Positions 17,407 to 26,509 of a stretch of DNA of 64,000 nucleotides are shown here, in pieces. Origin of the DNA: an uncultured bacterium (GTDB lineage Bacteria > Bacillota > Clostridia > Lachnospirales > Lachnospiraceae); NCBI GenBank assembly GCA_905214875.1, contig CAJMNR010000021.1, forward strand, positions 1-64,000, in the 5' to 3' direction. Made by a program: the position numbers and the translations under genes. Below the pieces are notes generated by a model. That model made no database searches. It was not told the DNA's origin and saw only the letters and a program-made list of their open reading frames with translations. Within the stretch, counting starts at the first letter, position 1; the number at the start of each line of letters is the position of its first letter.

Positions 17407-17671
17407 AGGATTTCTTAACGAACTCCTTTTAAAAGAAGAAAGCGCCCTGAAAATATGGACGCGAGACTACGCTCGATAAAACCAAGCATTTCACTTACAA
17501 CCTACAACGAATGAGCGTGTCAGCAATCCATGCAAGGAACAAAAATTAGTTCCTGCAAACCAGAAGAAATGTGCTCTTTAAGTTTCTCTGGTTATAGCGA
17601 CAGCACCAAGGTAATACTAACATCACTTTGGCTCATTGGCCGCGTAAATAAAAAATATGGGAGGTATGTTT
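17407..17671 (+). other. Structured 5' leader of amt, class unknown
   Basis: A 265-nt untranslated segment between the leader terminator and amt. Possible helices are ACGCTC/GAGCGT (about 17470 and 17516) enclosed by TATGGA/TCCATG, AGGAAC/GTTCCT (about 17535-17556), CCAGAAGAAA/TTTCTCTGG (about 17561-17592) and CCAAGGT.../...CTTTGG (about 17606-17631). I do not recognise the class; glutamine-riboswitch motifs were looked for and not seen. Confidence 0.45.
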
Positions 17672-19408
17672 ATGACATTTTCCGCAAGTAACACAATTTG
17701 GGTGCTCTTAGCAGCCGCATTAGTATTCTTTATGCAAGCTGGTTTCGCAATGGTTGAAACTGGTTTCACAAGAGCCAAGAATGCCGGTAACATCATTATG
17801 AAAAACTTAATGGATTTTTGTATCGGTACTCCAATCTTCTGGCTTGTTGGTTTCGGTCTTATGTTTGGTGGTAGTAATGAACTCATTGGTTCTATTGGAG
17901 GTATCGCTTCCGAAGCAAATTATGGCAATGGCATGTTGCCAGATGGAGTTCCATTCTACGCATTTCTTATTTTCCAAACGGTGTTCTGTGCAACTGCTGC
18001 TACCATCGTTTCTGGTGCAATGGCTGAAAGAACAAAATTCATTTCTTATTGTATCTACAGTTTACTAATCAGTTTGATCGTTTATCCTGTATCCGGTCAC
18101 TGGATCTGGGGTGGCGGCTGGTTATCCGAAATGGGATTCCATGATTTTGCTGGTTCCTGTGCAGTACATATGGTTGGTGGTGTTGCCGCTTTCATCGGTG
18201 CCATCATACTTGGACCTCGTATTGGTAAATACGGTAAGGACGGTAAGGTCCATGCAATTCCTGGTCACAGTTTAACACTTGGTGCTCTTGGCGTATTCAT
18301 CCTGTGGTTCTGCTGGTTTGGATTCAATGGTGGTTCTACTGTTTCCATGGCTGATGATGCAGCAATCAACAGTGCAGCTAAGATCTTCGTTACAACAAAC
18401 CTTGCTGCTGCAGTAGCAACTTGTACCGTAATGATTATCACTTGGTTCCGTTATAAGAAACCTGATGTTTCCATGACATTAAATGGTACGCTTGCAGGTC
18501 TTGTAGCTATCACTGCTGGATGTGATACTGTTAGTCCTTTAAGCTCAGCAATCATCGGTATTATCTCTGGTTTCGTTGTTGTATTTGGTATTGAATTTAT
18601 TGATAAAGTATTAAAAGTCGATGACCCTGTTGGTGCTGTCGGTGTCCATGGGTTAAATGGTTTATTTGGTACACTTGCAGTTGGCCTCTTCTCTGATGGT
18701 ACAGGTACTGATTGGAAAGGTTTATTCGCTGGTGGCGGCTTCAAATTATTAGGTATTCAGACAATTGGTGTAATCGCTGTAATCGCATGGGTTGCAATTA
18801 CAATGACGATTATCTTCGAAGCAATCAAACATACCATTGGTTTACGTGTTAGCCGTGAAGAAGAAATTCTTGGTCTTGATAGTACAGAACATAATCTTCC
18901 TTCTTCTTACGCAGACTTCTTACAAGTTCCTGATCAATTAGTTGCTGGATTACAAGATGCTCCTGAAGCAGAAGCAACTCCTGCAAAAGCTCCTGTTGAT
19001 GCTTCTGTTCCTGTTCAGGTTGTAAACGGTGGTTCCCCTGCAAGCGATGTCAAACTTACAAAAGTATCTATCATTTGTAAACAAAACAAGTTCGATGAAT
19101 TAAAAGAAGCATTAAATGATATCGGTGTTATGGGTATTACAGTTACTCAGGTACTTGGATGTGGTGTTCAGAAAGGTGCTGCTAAATACTATCGTGGTGT
19201 TGCAGTCGATGTCGTTGTCCTTCCTAAAGTTAAGGTTGATGTCGTAGTAAGTAAAGTACCTGTTCGTACGGTAATCGAAACTGCTAAGAAAGCACTATAC
19301 ACTGGCAACATTGGTGATGGTAAGATCTTCGTATACGATGTTGAAAATGTTATCAAAGTTAGAACTGGCGAAGAAGGCTACGATGCCCTCCAAGCAGAAA
19401 ATAACTAA
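17672..19408 (+). CDS. amt: Ammonium transporter with C-terminal PII domain (Amt-PII fusion)
   Basis: A 578-residue fusion. Residues 1-410 are an Amt/Mep/Rh channel with about 11 membrane helices and family motifs such as MVETGFTRAKNAGNI, VHMVGGVAAFIGA and FNGGS. A flexible Ala/Pro-rich linker (about 420-460) leads to a PII domain (about 462-578) with SIICKQNKFDELKEAL, a T-loop KYYRGVAVDVVVLPKVK and a C-loop GDGKIFVYDVE. Freestanding PII proteins plug Amt in response to ATP/ADP and 2-oxoglutarate; here sensor and channel are one chain. The position of the uridylylated Tyr51 is Val, so covalent control is unlikely. The start at 17672 follows GGGAGG by 7 nt; the upstream ATG at 17657 contains that site. 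Confidence 0.93.
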   Translation: MTFSASNTIWVLLAAALVFFMQAGFAMVETGFTRAKNAGNIIMKNLMDFCIGTPIFWLVGFGLMFGGSNELIGSIGGIASEANYGNGMLPDGVPFYAFLIFQTVFCATAATIVSGAMAERTKFISYCIYSLLISLIVYPVSGHWIWGGGWLSEMGFHDFAGSCAVHMVGGVAAFIGAIILGPRIGKYGKDGKVHAIPGHSLTLGALGVFILWFCWFGFNGGSTVSMADDAAINSAAKIFVTTNLAAAVATCTVMIITWFRYKKPDVSMTLNGTLAGLVAITAGCDTVSPLSSAIIGIISGFVVVFGIEFIDKVLKVDDPVGAVGVHGLNGLFGTLAVGLFSDGTGTDWKGLFAGGGFKLLGIQTIGVIAVIAWVAITMTIIFEAIKHTIGLRVSREEEILGLDSTEHNLPSSYADFLQVPDQLVAGLQDAPEAEATPAKAPVDASVPVQVVNGGSPASDVKLTKVSIICKQNKFDELKEALNDIGVMGITVTQVLGCGVQKGAAKYYRGVAVDVVVLPKVKVDVVVSKVPVRTVIETAKKALYTGNIGDGKIFVYDVENVIKVRTGEEGYDALQAENN

Positions 19409-19417
19409 TCCAAAAAA

Positions 19418-19470
19418 CAAAAAGGAGTGTCCTCCATAGTTATTATAACTATGGAGTGACACTCCTTTTT
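19418..19470. terminator. Bidirectional terminator between amt and the EamA genes
   Basis: AAAAAGGAGTGTC.../...GACACTCCTTTTT hairpin with A and T runs outside, serving two converging transcription units. Confidence 0.85.
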
Positions 19471-19485
19471 CGTCTTTGTAAAACA

Positions 19486-20352
19486 TTACTCTCGGTTTCT
19501 CCCTAATAAGCATAATCCACTAATGATAACTGTTCCACCTATCACTTCAAACCAATTTGGAATCTGGCCAAATAAAAAGAACGCCAATATCGTAGCAAAT
19601 ACAGGCTCTAATAGCTTTACTGTTGATATAAAGGCTGCTTTTACATATCTAAGTCCCCAGCTAAATACACTATGTCCTAATAAGGTACAAAATACTGCAA
19701 GCCCAAGCCCGATCCATAGATTTTCCTTTGAATATCCGAACATCTTCGTATTTGTAATAAGTGCTACGACCACTAAGGTAACTGTTGCACTAAAATAAAC
19801 AATAAAGGTATACATAATCGTGGAGAGATGCTTTCTCTGTCCCTTTCCGATCAATGTATAGACTGACATGGCCATTGCACCTAATATTGCAAGCATATCA
19901 CCGTAAATCATATTACTTCCGCTGCTCTTATCTCCAAGTGCAACGATGACACTTCCTGTAAATGTAATAAGGATTCCAATGATTCCTTGCTTTGACAACT
20001 TTTCTTTATAAAGATAGGCTGCAATAATTACTACGAAAAACACCTCAATATCTACTAATACAGTACTAGAAGCTATCGAGGTGAATTTGACAGATTCAAA
20101 ATATAACGTAAAGTGGAATGCCAAAAAGATTCCGCTGACCATGCATGGGATTACCGCCTTTATTTTTAATAAACGAAGTGTGTTTCGTTCATTTGCCCAT
20201 ACGACTGGACATAATAACAAAGTAGATATCCCCATGCGGTAAAACGCTAAAATCATGGATGGTGCAGTGGAAAATTTGACAAGAATAGAAGAAAGACTTA
20301 CACCGAGAACACCAAGGATCACAAAGAATTTTACATTATTCTTTCCCTTCAA
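19486..20352 (-). CDS. EamA/DMT-family transporter (second of pair)
   Basis: A 288-residue permease with about ten membrane helices in two EamA repeats (about 5-135 and 150-285), in the drug/metabolite transporter superfamily. The start is probably TTG at 20352, 9 nt after GGAGG; the gene overlaps the end of the first EamA gene by 17 nt, indicating coupling. It is the last gene of the activase-hypD-eamA-eamA operon and is closed by a terminator. The pair may act together or on related substrates; import of hydroxyproline or export of a product is inference from position. Confidence 0.82.
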   Translation of the reverse strand: MKGKNNVKFFVILGVLGVSLSSILVKFSTAPSMILAFYRMGISTLLLCPVVWANERNTLRLLKIKAVIPCMVSGIFLAFHFTLYFESVKFTSIASSTVLVDIEVFFVVIIAAYLYKEKLSKQGIIGILITFTGSVIVALGDKSSGSNMIYGDMLAILGAMAMSVYTLIGKGQRKHLSTIMYTFIVYFSATVTLVVVALITNTKMFGYSKENLWIGLGLAVFCTLLGHSVFSWGLRYVKAAFISTVKLLEPVFATILAFFLFGQIPNWFEVIGGTVIISGLCLLGRNRE

Positions 20353-21253
20353 TCTTAATTTCCTCCTGATGTTTTCCTGCCAAAATTGCAATCGAGCCCA
20401 ACACAAGGACAACTCCTAATAGACCAACTGCATTTGGTTTTTCTTTAAAATAAAAAATACCTATAAATGTTGCCACTACTGGTTCAATCGAAGCCATAAT
20501 AGAGGCTTTGGATGATTCTACATAAGTAAGTCCAACGGTATATGTAAAATAAGGGATTACGGTACTTACAATGGCAAATAACAAACATACAACTGCATGG
20601 CTGCTATCTGCTGTCACCGTAACCGCAATCTCTTTCCAAGATACGAAAGGTATCAGTCCAACAGTCGCAACGATAAAGGTATACACCGTAATTGTAAGTG
20701 GATGATATCCTCGTTCCAACGCGTATCGACTAAAAATCGTATATAATGCATATCCAAATCCTGAACCTAATCCGAATAAAATACTTGTGGCAGACAGTGT
20801 AACGCTACTTCCAATGATTCCTGTCACAAGCATACAACCGATAAAGGAACATAGTAAAGCTACGATTTTTTTCCTTGTTAATTTCTCATGAAATAAAAAT
20901 AGTGACATGACCATGACCATTGCAGGCGCAGTATATAACAATACGGCTGCTACTGAAAGAGAAGTCATGGTAACTGTTTTGAAATAACAAAAGTTAAAAA
21001 ATATGATGCTTCCAAACCCTGTTCCGATAAAGCACCATATATGCTTTAATTTTATTTTCAAAAGCTCTCTTTTAAAAAGTAAAAAGGCTAGGACAAGCAA
21101 AACGGTTGTAAGTACCGCTCGTACAGTTACTACTTCCATGCTTTCCAATCCCCACTCATTTAGCCTGCGGACGAAGATTCCAATCATTCCCCACAGACTT
21201 CCTGCCAAGAGAACCAGTGCTGTCCCTATGCCTTTTTTCCCTGTTGTACCCAT
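20336..21253 (-). CDS. EamA/DMT-family transporter (first of pair)
   Basis: A 305-residue membrane protein with about ten helices and two EamA repeats. The N-terminal GTALVLLAGSLWGMIGIFVRRL is typical of the family, and the C-terminus is charged (EIKIEGKE). The start at 21253 gives a 9-nt spacing to AAAGG; the ATG at 21262 would sit directly on it. The gene starts 15 nt after the hypD stop, so it belongs to the hydroxyproline operon. Substrate unknown. Confidence 0.85.
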   Translation of the reverse strand: MGTTGKKGIGTALVLLAGSLWGMIGIFVRRLNEWGLESMEVVTVRAVLTTVLLVLAFLLFKRELLKIKLKHIWCFIGTGFGSIIFFNFCYFKTVTMTSLSVAAVLLYTAPAMVMVMSLFLFHEKLTRKKIVALLCSFIGCMLVTGIIGSSVTLSATSILFGLGSGFGYALYTIFSRYALERGYHPLTITVYTFIVATVGLIPFVSWKEIAVTVTADSSHAVVCLLFAIVSTVIPYFTYTVGLTYVESSKASIMASIEPVVATFIGIFYFKEKPNAVGLLGVVLVLGSIAILAGKHQEEIKIEGKE

Positions 21254-21268
21254 AAAACACATCCTTTT

Positions 21269-23641
21269 TTAGCTAAAGCTTTGCTCTGTCCGTTCTATGA
21301 TTTCATCTTGCAATGCCTTGCTTAAGTTTCTAAAATGATCACTGTATCCTGCAACACGAACAATCAGATCTTTATATTCCTCAGGATTTCTCTGTGCATC
21401 TAACAGCGTCTCTTTATCAATCACGTTAAATTGTATGTGGTGTCCGTCCATTGTAAAATAAGTACGTATCAGGTTTGCAAACTGGGTAAGCCCTTTCTCC
21501 CCCTCTAATACTTTTGGAAGGAATTTCTGATTTAGCAAAGTTCCGCCGGTGCGAAGATGATCCATCTTTGATGCTGATTTAATCACTGCTGTTGGTCCGC
21601 ATGTATCGGCACCCTTTTCCGGTGAAATACCTTCTGACACGGGCTTTCCTTTCATTCTTCCATTGGCGCTCGCCATCATAACTTCTCCAAAGTAAACATG
21701 ACATGTCGTTGGAAGCATATTGATTCGGTAAGATCCACCTTTTGTATTCGGCCTTCCTGTTACACTTTCATAATAATAATTAAAAACAGACTGCATGATA
21801 TCATCTGCATAATCATCGTCATTTCCATACTTCGGTGTATGATTACGTACAAGGTTATAAATACGTCCATATCCTTCAAAATTATGATTCATTGCCTCAA
21901 TCAGTTCTTCCATCGTGAATTTCTTATGATCATATACGTTATACTTGATTGCAGACAAATAGTCAGTAATTGTTCCTATTCCAACGCCTTGAATATAATT
22001 TGTATTATATCTTGCTCCACCACTGTTATAATCCTTCCCTTTTTTAATGCAGTCTGCAGTTATTACTGATAAAAATGGAACTGGCATGTTCTTTGCATAA
22101 AACTGCTCGATTACATTGCTCCCCTTAATCTTAATATCTAGAAAATAATTGATTTGTTTTTTATATGCTTCAAATAATTCTTCATAGGAAGAAAAATCTT
22201 TCGCATATCCAAGCTCAAGTCCAATCTGCTTGTTCGTATAGTGGTCATATCCATTAAATAACGTAAGTTCTAAGATTTTAGGAAGGTTAAAATACCCTTG
22301 CAGAGTATAACATTCTGTACCAAATGCCCCTGTTTCTACACAACCGCTGCTTCCTCCACATCTGGCATCTTCTATGGACTTTCCTGCCGTTAAAAGTTCT
22401 TGAACAATGGCATCCGTATTATAAAATGCAGGCTGGCCCCAGCCTTTTCTAGAAATCTCACAAGCCCGTTTTAAAAACTTCATCGGTGTCTTCTTACTGA
22501 TTTGAACATTGCTACTTGGCTGCAACAGCTTCATCTCATCCATACAATCTAAAATCAGATAACTTACCTCATTTACTCCATCTTTTCCATCTGGAGTAAT
22601 TCCACCAGTATTAATATTTACAAAATCGGTATATGTTCCGCTTTCTTTTAACGTTACTCCTACTTTCGGCGGAGATGGCTGGTTGTTAAACTTAATCCAC
22701 AAACATTCTAGCAACTCTTTTGCCTTATCATCATCTAATATGCCGTTCTTTACATCTTCTTTATAGAAAGGATACAGATGCTGGTCAAGACGCCCTGGAC
22801 TATATGCATCCCAAGGATTGATTTCTGTCGTTACACATATATGTACAAACCAATACATTTGGATTGCCTGATAATACGTCTTTGGCTTATGTGCAGGTAC
22901 TACCTCACAGTTTTCTGCAATTGTAAGAAGCTCTTCTTTCCTCTGTGGATCTTCTTCTACTTCTGCTAACTTACGTGCATAGTCTGCATAACGTTTCCCA
23001 AGTAACATAATTGCGTCACATGCAATTGCCATCCCTTTTAACTCATTGCATTTCTCATAGGCTTCCATATCGTTTAGATAATCTAGATTTTCGATTTCTT
23101 CTTCGATCATTTGCTTGTAATCAGCAAATCCCCGTATGTAAATTCGATTGGAACATACCGTATGGCCTGGGCCTCTTTGTTCCATAAACTCGGTAAAGAT
23201 TCCAGCTTCATAAGCTGACTTCCACTCTGGCTTCATGGCATCTAGTATTTTCCCACGTAGTGCCCTCTTTTCCCAAAATGGAATAATTACCTTCTCTTGT
23301 AGTTCAAATGCTTCTTTGGACACTTTAAAACTAATTAACTCCCTGTCATTCATGACATGAAAATCTTCAATGGAATGGCAGCATAATTCCGGGAATGTTG
23401 GTGCGGCTTGTGGGGCATCTCCTTTTTCCCCTACAATCAGCTCTCCCTTATTAATAATAAGTGTTTTATTTGCTATGTAATGTTTGAGACATAATGCACG
23501 AAGTTCTGGAATCGATACTTTCCCTTCATATTCTTTATAGGCCTCGGTTATGTACTTTGCTCGTTCCATGTCGATATGTGGAATTGCTTCCATACTCTGT
23601 TTTCTCAAGTTTCGAATACGTTCATTCATTCCTCGTTCCAT
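21269..23641 (-). CDS. hypD: Glycyl radical enzyme: trans-4-hydroxy-L-proline dehydratase HypD
   Basis: A 790-residue glycyl radical enzyme that removes water from trans-4-hydroxy-L-proline to give 1-pyrroline-5-carboxylate. The thiyl-radical loop reads SSGCVETG with Cys434 and Glu436, and the glycyl loop is RVAGYSDHF with Gly765. Asp278 and His160 are also present. These numbers equal those I recall for Clostridioides difficile HypD, and GCVETG separates it from PFL, CutC and glycerol dehydratase. AGGAGG precedes the ATG. It lies 3 nt after its activase. A prd cluster 14 kb away supplies the proline-reducing end of the pathway. P5C reductase is not in the window. Confidence 0.92.
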   Translation of the reverse strand: MERGMNERIRNLRKQSMEAIPHIDMERAKYITEAYKEYEGKVSIPELRALCLKHYIANKTLIINKGELIVGEKGDAPQAAPTFPELCCHSIEDFHVMNDRELISFKVSKEAFELQEKVIIPFWEKRALRGKILDAMKPEWKSAYEAGIFTEFMEQRGPGHTVCSNRIYIRGFADYKQMIEEEIENLDYLNDMEAYEKCNELKGMAIACDAIMLLGKRYADYARKLAEVEEDPQRKEELLTIAENCEVVPAHKPKTYYQAIQMYWFVHICVTTEINPWDAYSPGRLDQHLYPFYKEDVKNGILDDDKAKELLECLWIKFNNQPSPPKVGVTLKESGTYTDFVNINTGGITPDGKDGVNEVSYLILDCMDEMKLLQPSSNVQISKKTPMKFLKRACEISRKGWGQPAFYNTDAIVQELLTAGKSIEDARCGGSSGCVETGAFGTECYTLQGYFNLPKILELTLFNGYDHYTNKQIGLELGYAKDFSSYEELFEAYKKQINYFLDIKIKGSNVIEQFYAKNMPVPFLSVITADCIKKGKDYNSGGARYNTNYIQGVGIGTITDYLSAIKYNVYDHKKFTMEELIEAMNHNFEGYGRIYNLVRNHTPKYGNDDDYADDIMQSVFNYYYESVTGRPNTKGGSYRINMLPTTCHVYFGEVMMASANGRMKGKPVSEGISPEKGADTCGPTAVIKSASKMDHLRTGGTLLNQKFLPKVLEGEKGLTQFANLIRTYFTMDGHHIQFNVIDKETLLDAQRNPEEYKDLIVRVAGYSDHFRNLSKALQDEIIERTEQSFS

Positions 23642-23644
23642 CGC

Positions 23645-24556
23645 TTAACCTCCTATTCTAATATTATTTATATCATTTTCCTTAAAGATAGAAATGATCT
23701 TCTGCAATTTCTTTTGCGTCGGAGCGCAATATTTTTCTCCAACATAGTTGCGAGACAGGCGAACATATTTGTCTTTTCCAGTATCATGATATGGTAGTAA
23801 ATACACATGCTCAAAGCAAACTTCATTTCGTTTGATAAATTGAATTGTCTGTATAATGTCCTCGCTGCTATCATTGATTCCTGCGATAAGCGGCATTCGA
23901 AGTTCGATCTTTGCTCCATCTCGGCTTAGTTTCACTAGATTCTCTAGGATAATATGATTTTCAACTCCCGTATACTTTTGATGCTTTTCAGGGTCAATGG
24001 CTTTTATATCATATAAGAAAGTATCTACATAGGGAAGCACTCTTCTAAAATTATCATAGGAACAGTATCCGCATGTATCTACTGCAACGTTAAATCCTTT
24101 TTTATGTAGTTTCTTTACAAGCTCTTCTATGTATTCCATGTTCTGTGCCATGACTTCCCCGCCTGACAAAGTAACACCGCCATCGCTTTCTTCATAAAAC
24201 ATGGCATCTTTTTTTAGCTTTTCAATTAGTCTGTCGATGGTATATTGTTGTCCTGCAAGCTCTCTTGCCCCTTGATAACAATATTCTGTACATATTCCAC
24301 AGCCTGTACATTTACTGTAATCGATCTTTATTCCATTTTCATATGTAGTTGCTTCGTTCTGACAGTATTCTTTACAGGTACCACATTCTACACATCGTTC
24401 TCTATAAAATAACATTTCCCTTTTATAACTTTGACTTTCTGGATTATGACACCATTTACACCTTAATGGACAACCTTTAAAAAAGACAGTAGTCCTAATC
24501 CCATCTCCATCATGAATTGAATACTTTTGAATATTATAAATCAAAGGTTCATTCAC
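23645..24556 (-). CDS. Glycyl radical enzyme activase (HypD-activating enzyme)
   Basis: A 303-residue radical SAM enzyme that uses S-adenosylmethionine to abstract hydrogen from HypD Gly765. The radical SAM cluster motif CPLRCKWC (CxxxCxxC) is at about 29-36, followed by an inserted two-cluster ferredoxin domain (CVECGTCKEYC at 55-65, CTGCGICTEYC at 82-92) and GGVTLSGGEVMAQ. The start is GTG, 8 nt after AAGGAAG. It is the first gene of the operon, with its own promoter and a leader terminator. Confidence 0.92.
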   Translation of the reverse strand: MNEPLIYNIQKYSIHDGDGIRTTVFFKGCPLRCKWCHNPESQSYKREMLFYRERCVECGTCKEYCQNEATTYENGIKIDYSKCTGCGICTEYCYQGARELAGQQYTIDRLIEKLKKDAMFYEESDGGVTLSGGEVMAQNMEYIEELVKKLHKKGFNVAVDTCGYCSYDNFRRVLPYVDTFLYDIKAIDPEKHQKYTGVENHIILENLVKLSRDGAKIELRMPLIAGINDSSEDIIQTIQFIKRNEVCFEHVYLLPYHDTGKDKYVRLSRNYVGEKYCAPTQKKLQKIISIFKENDINNIRIGG

Positions 24557-24617
24557 TTATGTCACTTCCTTTCTCTACATCTTCTTCGGGCATTTGTGTG
24601 CATCCTTAGCGGAGCAA

Positions 24618-24658
24618 CTTTTTTATATACTGTAGATTTTCCTCAGTATATAAAAAAG
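24618..24658. repeat. Perfect 15-bp inverted repeat overlapping leader U-tract
   Basis: Arms 24618-24632 and 24644-24658 (CTTTTTTATATACTG and complement). On the - strand the 5' arm includes the U-tract and base of the hyp leader terminator, so the two structures cannot coexist. It may act as an antiterminator or as a second stop; this is inference. Confidence 0.7.
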
Positions 24659-24734
24659 GTGCTTGAGCTAAGCTCAAACACCTTCGTTCTTTGGATTATT
24701 TCTTATATTATATCGTAACTGCCTGAAAAGTCAA
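24651..24734 (-). promoter_or_regulatory. hyp operon promoter with leader terminator
   Basis: TTGACT (24734-24729), 16 nt, TATAAT (24712-24707) on the - strand. A terminator follows about 16 nt after the predicted start: AAGGTGTTTGAG pairs with CTCAAGCACCTT (24684-24656), then TTTTTTA. The activase gene starts about 100 nt further on. Confidence 0.85.
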
Positions 24735-24777
24735 TTTACATTTCCACTCTTCCCCATTTTATAAAATATTTCGTAAG

Positions 24778-24789
24778 AAAGTTAACTTT
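24778..24789. promoter_or_regulatory. Palindrome between divergent hyp and ABC-transporter promoters
   Basis: A perfect 12-bp palindrome AAAGTTAACTTT lies midway between the two divergent promoters and could be an operator. An AT-rich palindrome is weak evidence. Confidence 0.35.
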
Positions 24790-24844
24790 GCACCATATAA
24801 ATATTTATAATCACAAGCATTTTCCCTATTTTATACATTTTTTG

Positions 24845-24928
24845 TTGACATGATATTCCAAATTCGCTATAATGCAAACCATAACAAATCTGAGCAAAGG
24901 TGCACATTTCGATGTGTACCTTTTTTTT
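24845..24928 (+). promoter_or_regulatory. Amino-acid ABC transporter promoter with leader terminator
   Basis: Consensus TTGACA (24845-24850), 17 nt, TATAAT (24868-24873). The leader then forms a 12-bp hairpin AAAGGTGCACAT-TTCG-ATGTGTACCTTT (24896-24923, UUCG tetraloop) with eight T at 24921-24928, a strong intrinsic terminator before the first gene. Confidence 0.88.
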
Positions 24929-24953
24929 AGTTCATTTATAAGGAGGAATTTGT

Positions 24954-25805
24954 ATGAAAAAAAATCTGTTAAAAATGATCGCACTTGGTTTGACTATGAC
25001 AACAACTTGTCTCTTTGCCGGATGTAGTAGCTCTTCTTCCGCCGGCGGAACATCTACACCTGCACCCAAAGTAACGGCTGCTGCTGCTGAAGCTGGTCAA
25101 TCTGTAAAAGGAGCACTAAAAGGCGTCAAACTTAAGATTGGTACTTCCGGATTATTTGGTCCTTTCTCTTATTATGATACGGACGGCAAGACATTGATTG
25201 GATATGATATTGATTTAATCAATGCACTAAAAGATTACTTAGGATTTGAAGTAGACGGATCAATCACAGCAATGGATTATTCAGCACTTACTACTTCCAT
25301 TGCAGAAAAGAAACTGGATATGGGTGCTGCTGCCCTATGTGTAACAGATGAACGTAAGAAAGTTATGGACTTCTCTAATACATATTGTGATTCCGGCCAA
25401 GTCGTTATGGTTAACAGCAAAGATGACAAAGGAATTGCAAGCGTAAATGACTTGAAAGGAAAGACAGTTGCCGTAGAAAAAGGAACTGCTTCTCATACTT
25501 ACGCAACTAAAAACCTTTCAGACTCAACACTCCAAGTAAATGATACAATCACAACTGCTTATGAATCCTTAGAGCAAGGTAAAGTAGATGCTGTAATCCA
25601 AGATGGCCCTGGCGCTGCTTTCTATATCAAGACAACTGACAGCACAAACTTAAAAGTAGTCGGCGATGAATTCAACCAAGGCCAAGCACCATATGCCATC
25701 GCATTCAAACAAGGCTTTGAACACACTGACACATTCAACAAAGCACTTTCTGAACTTGCCGCTGACGGCACATTAGATAAGCTTTATAAAAAATGGTGTG
25801 CATAA
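24954..25805 (+). CDS. Polar amino-acid ABC transporter, substrate-binding lipoprotein
   Basis: A 283-residue SBP_bac_3 protein. The lipoprotein signal peptide ends in LFAGC (Cys about 23), followed by a Ser/Ala/Pro-rich tether and the two-lobed binding domain (about 55-283). YDIDLINALKDYLG, AALCVTDERKKVMDFS and GKTVAVEKGT are family-typical. It binds a polar amino acid outside the membrane; Gln/Glu, cystine and other ligands cannot be separated by eye. AAGGAGG precedes the ATG. First gene of a three-gene transporter operon. Confidence 0.9.
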   Translation: MKKNLLKMIALGLTMTTTCLFAGCSSSSSAGGTSTPAPKVTAAAAEAGQSVKGALKGVKLKIGTSGLFGPFSYYDTDGKTLIGYDIDLINALKDYLGFEVDGSITAMDYSALTTSIAEKKLDMGAAALCVTDERKKVMDFSNTYCDSGQVVMVNSKDDKGIASVNDLKGKTVAVEKGTASHTYATKNLSDSTLQVNDTITTAYESLEQGKVDAVIQDGPGAAFYIKTTDSTNLKVVGDEFNQGQAPYAIAFKQGFEHTDTFNKALSELAADGTLDKLYKKWCA

Positions 25806-25833
25806 CTAACACTAGAATAGGAAGGTAATGCTT

Positions 25834-26484
25834 ATGATTACTATGGAATTACTAAATGAATTACTTCCTATGCTGTTTAGAGGGTTAAAATTAACCCTCT
25901 TTATAGCATTTGTAGGTATTATTATTGGTATGATTTTAGGAGCGATTTCCGGATACGCCCTGCAAAGCAAATCAAAAATAGCTAAGACAATTGCTGGTAT
26001 CTATATTTGGATTATCCGTGGTACTCCAATTGTCGTTCAAGCCCTCTATGTATATTTTGTTATCCCAAAACTGATTGGACTTGATTTTGAAAGTGTAACT
26101 GCCGGATGTATTGTAATTGCATTAAATTCTGGTGCATTTATCTCTGAAATTGTTCGTGGTGCATTAGAAAGCATTGATCCAGGACAGAGAGAAGCTGGCG
26201 TTTGCCTCGGCCTTACAGAACGACAGACATTATTTCATATTATCGTGCCACCTGCCTTTAAGAGCATGCTTCCAGCTTTATTTAACCAATTTATTATCTC
26301 GGTAAAAGATACTTCATTACTATCAATCATTGTTGTAAATGAAGCTACCCACGAAGCACAAAACTATGCTGCCCTGTCATTTAACACAGTGCCTACTTAT
26401 ACTACGTTAGCGCTCTTTTACCTTGTCATCATATCCGCGTTGATGTTATTACAACGTTTTGTAGAAAAGAAACTCAAAAAATAA
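25834..26484 (+). CDS. Polar amino-acid ABC transporter permease
   Basis: A 216-residue HisM-type inner-membrane permease with about five helices. The EAA loop that contacts the ATPase is in EAGVCLGLTERQTLFHIIVPPA, and the N-terminal helix segment GLKLTLFIAFVGIIIG is typical. The start at 25834 is 8 nt after GGAAGG; ATG 25828 is too close. The gene lies 28 nt after the binding-protein gene and 25 nt before the ATPase. Confidence 0.92.
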   Translation: MITMELLNELLPMLFRGLKLTLFIAFVGIIIGMILGAISGYALQSKSKIAKTIAGIYIWIIRGTPIVVQALYVYFVIPKLIGLDFESVTAGCIVIALNSGAFISEIVRGALESIDPGQREAGVCLGLTERQTLFHIIVPPAFKSMLPALFNQFIISVKDTSLLSIIVVNEATHEAQNYAALSFNTVPTYTTLALFYLVIISALMLLQRFVEKKLKK

Positions 26485-26509
26485 TGATTCGTCACAAGGA
26501 GGGATTATC

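Noticed and set aside
17407..17671. Glutamine (glnA/Downstream-peptide) riboswitch before amt
   Set aside because: The conserved glnA RNA core was not seen; the segment is reported as unclassified.
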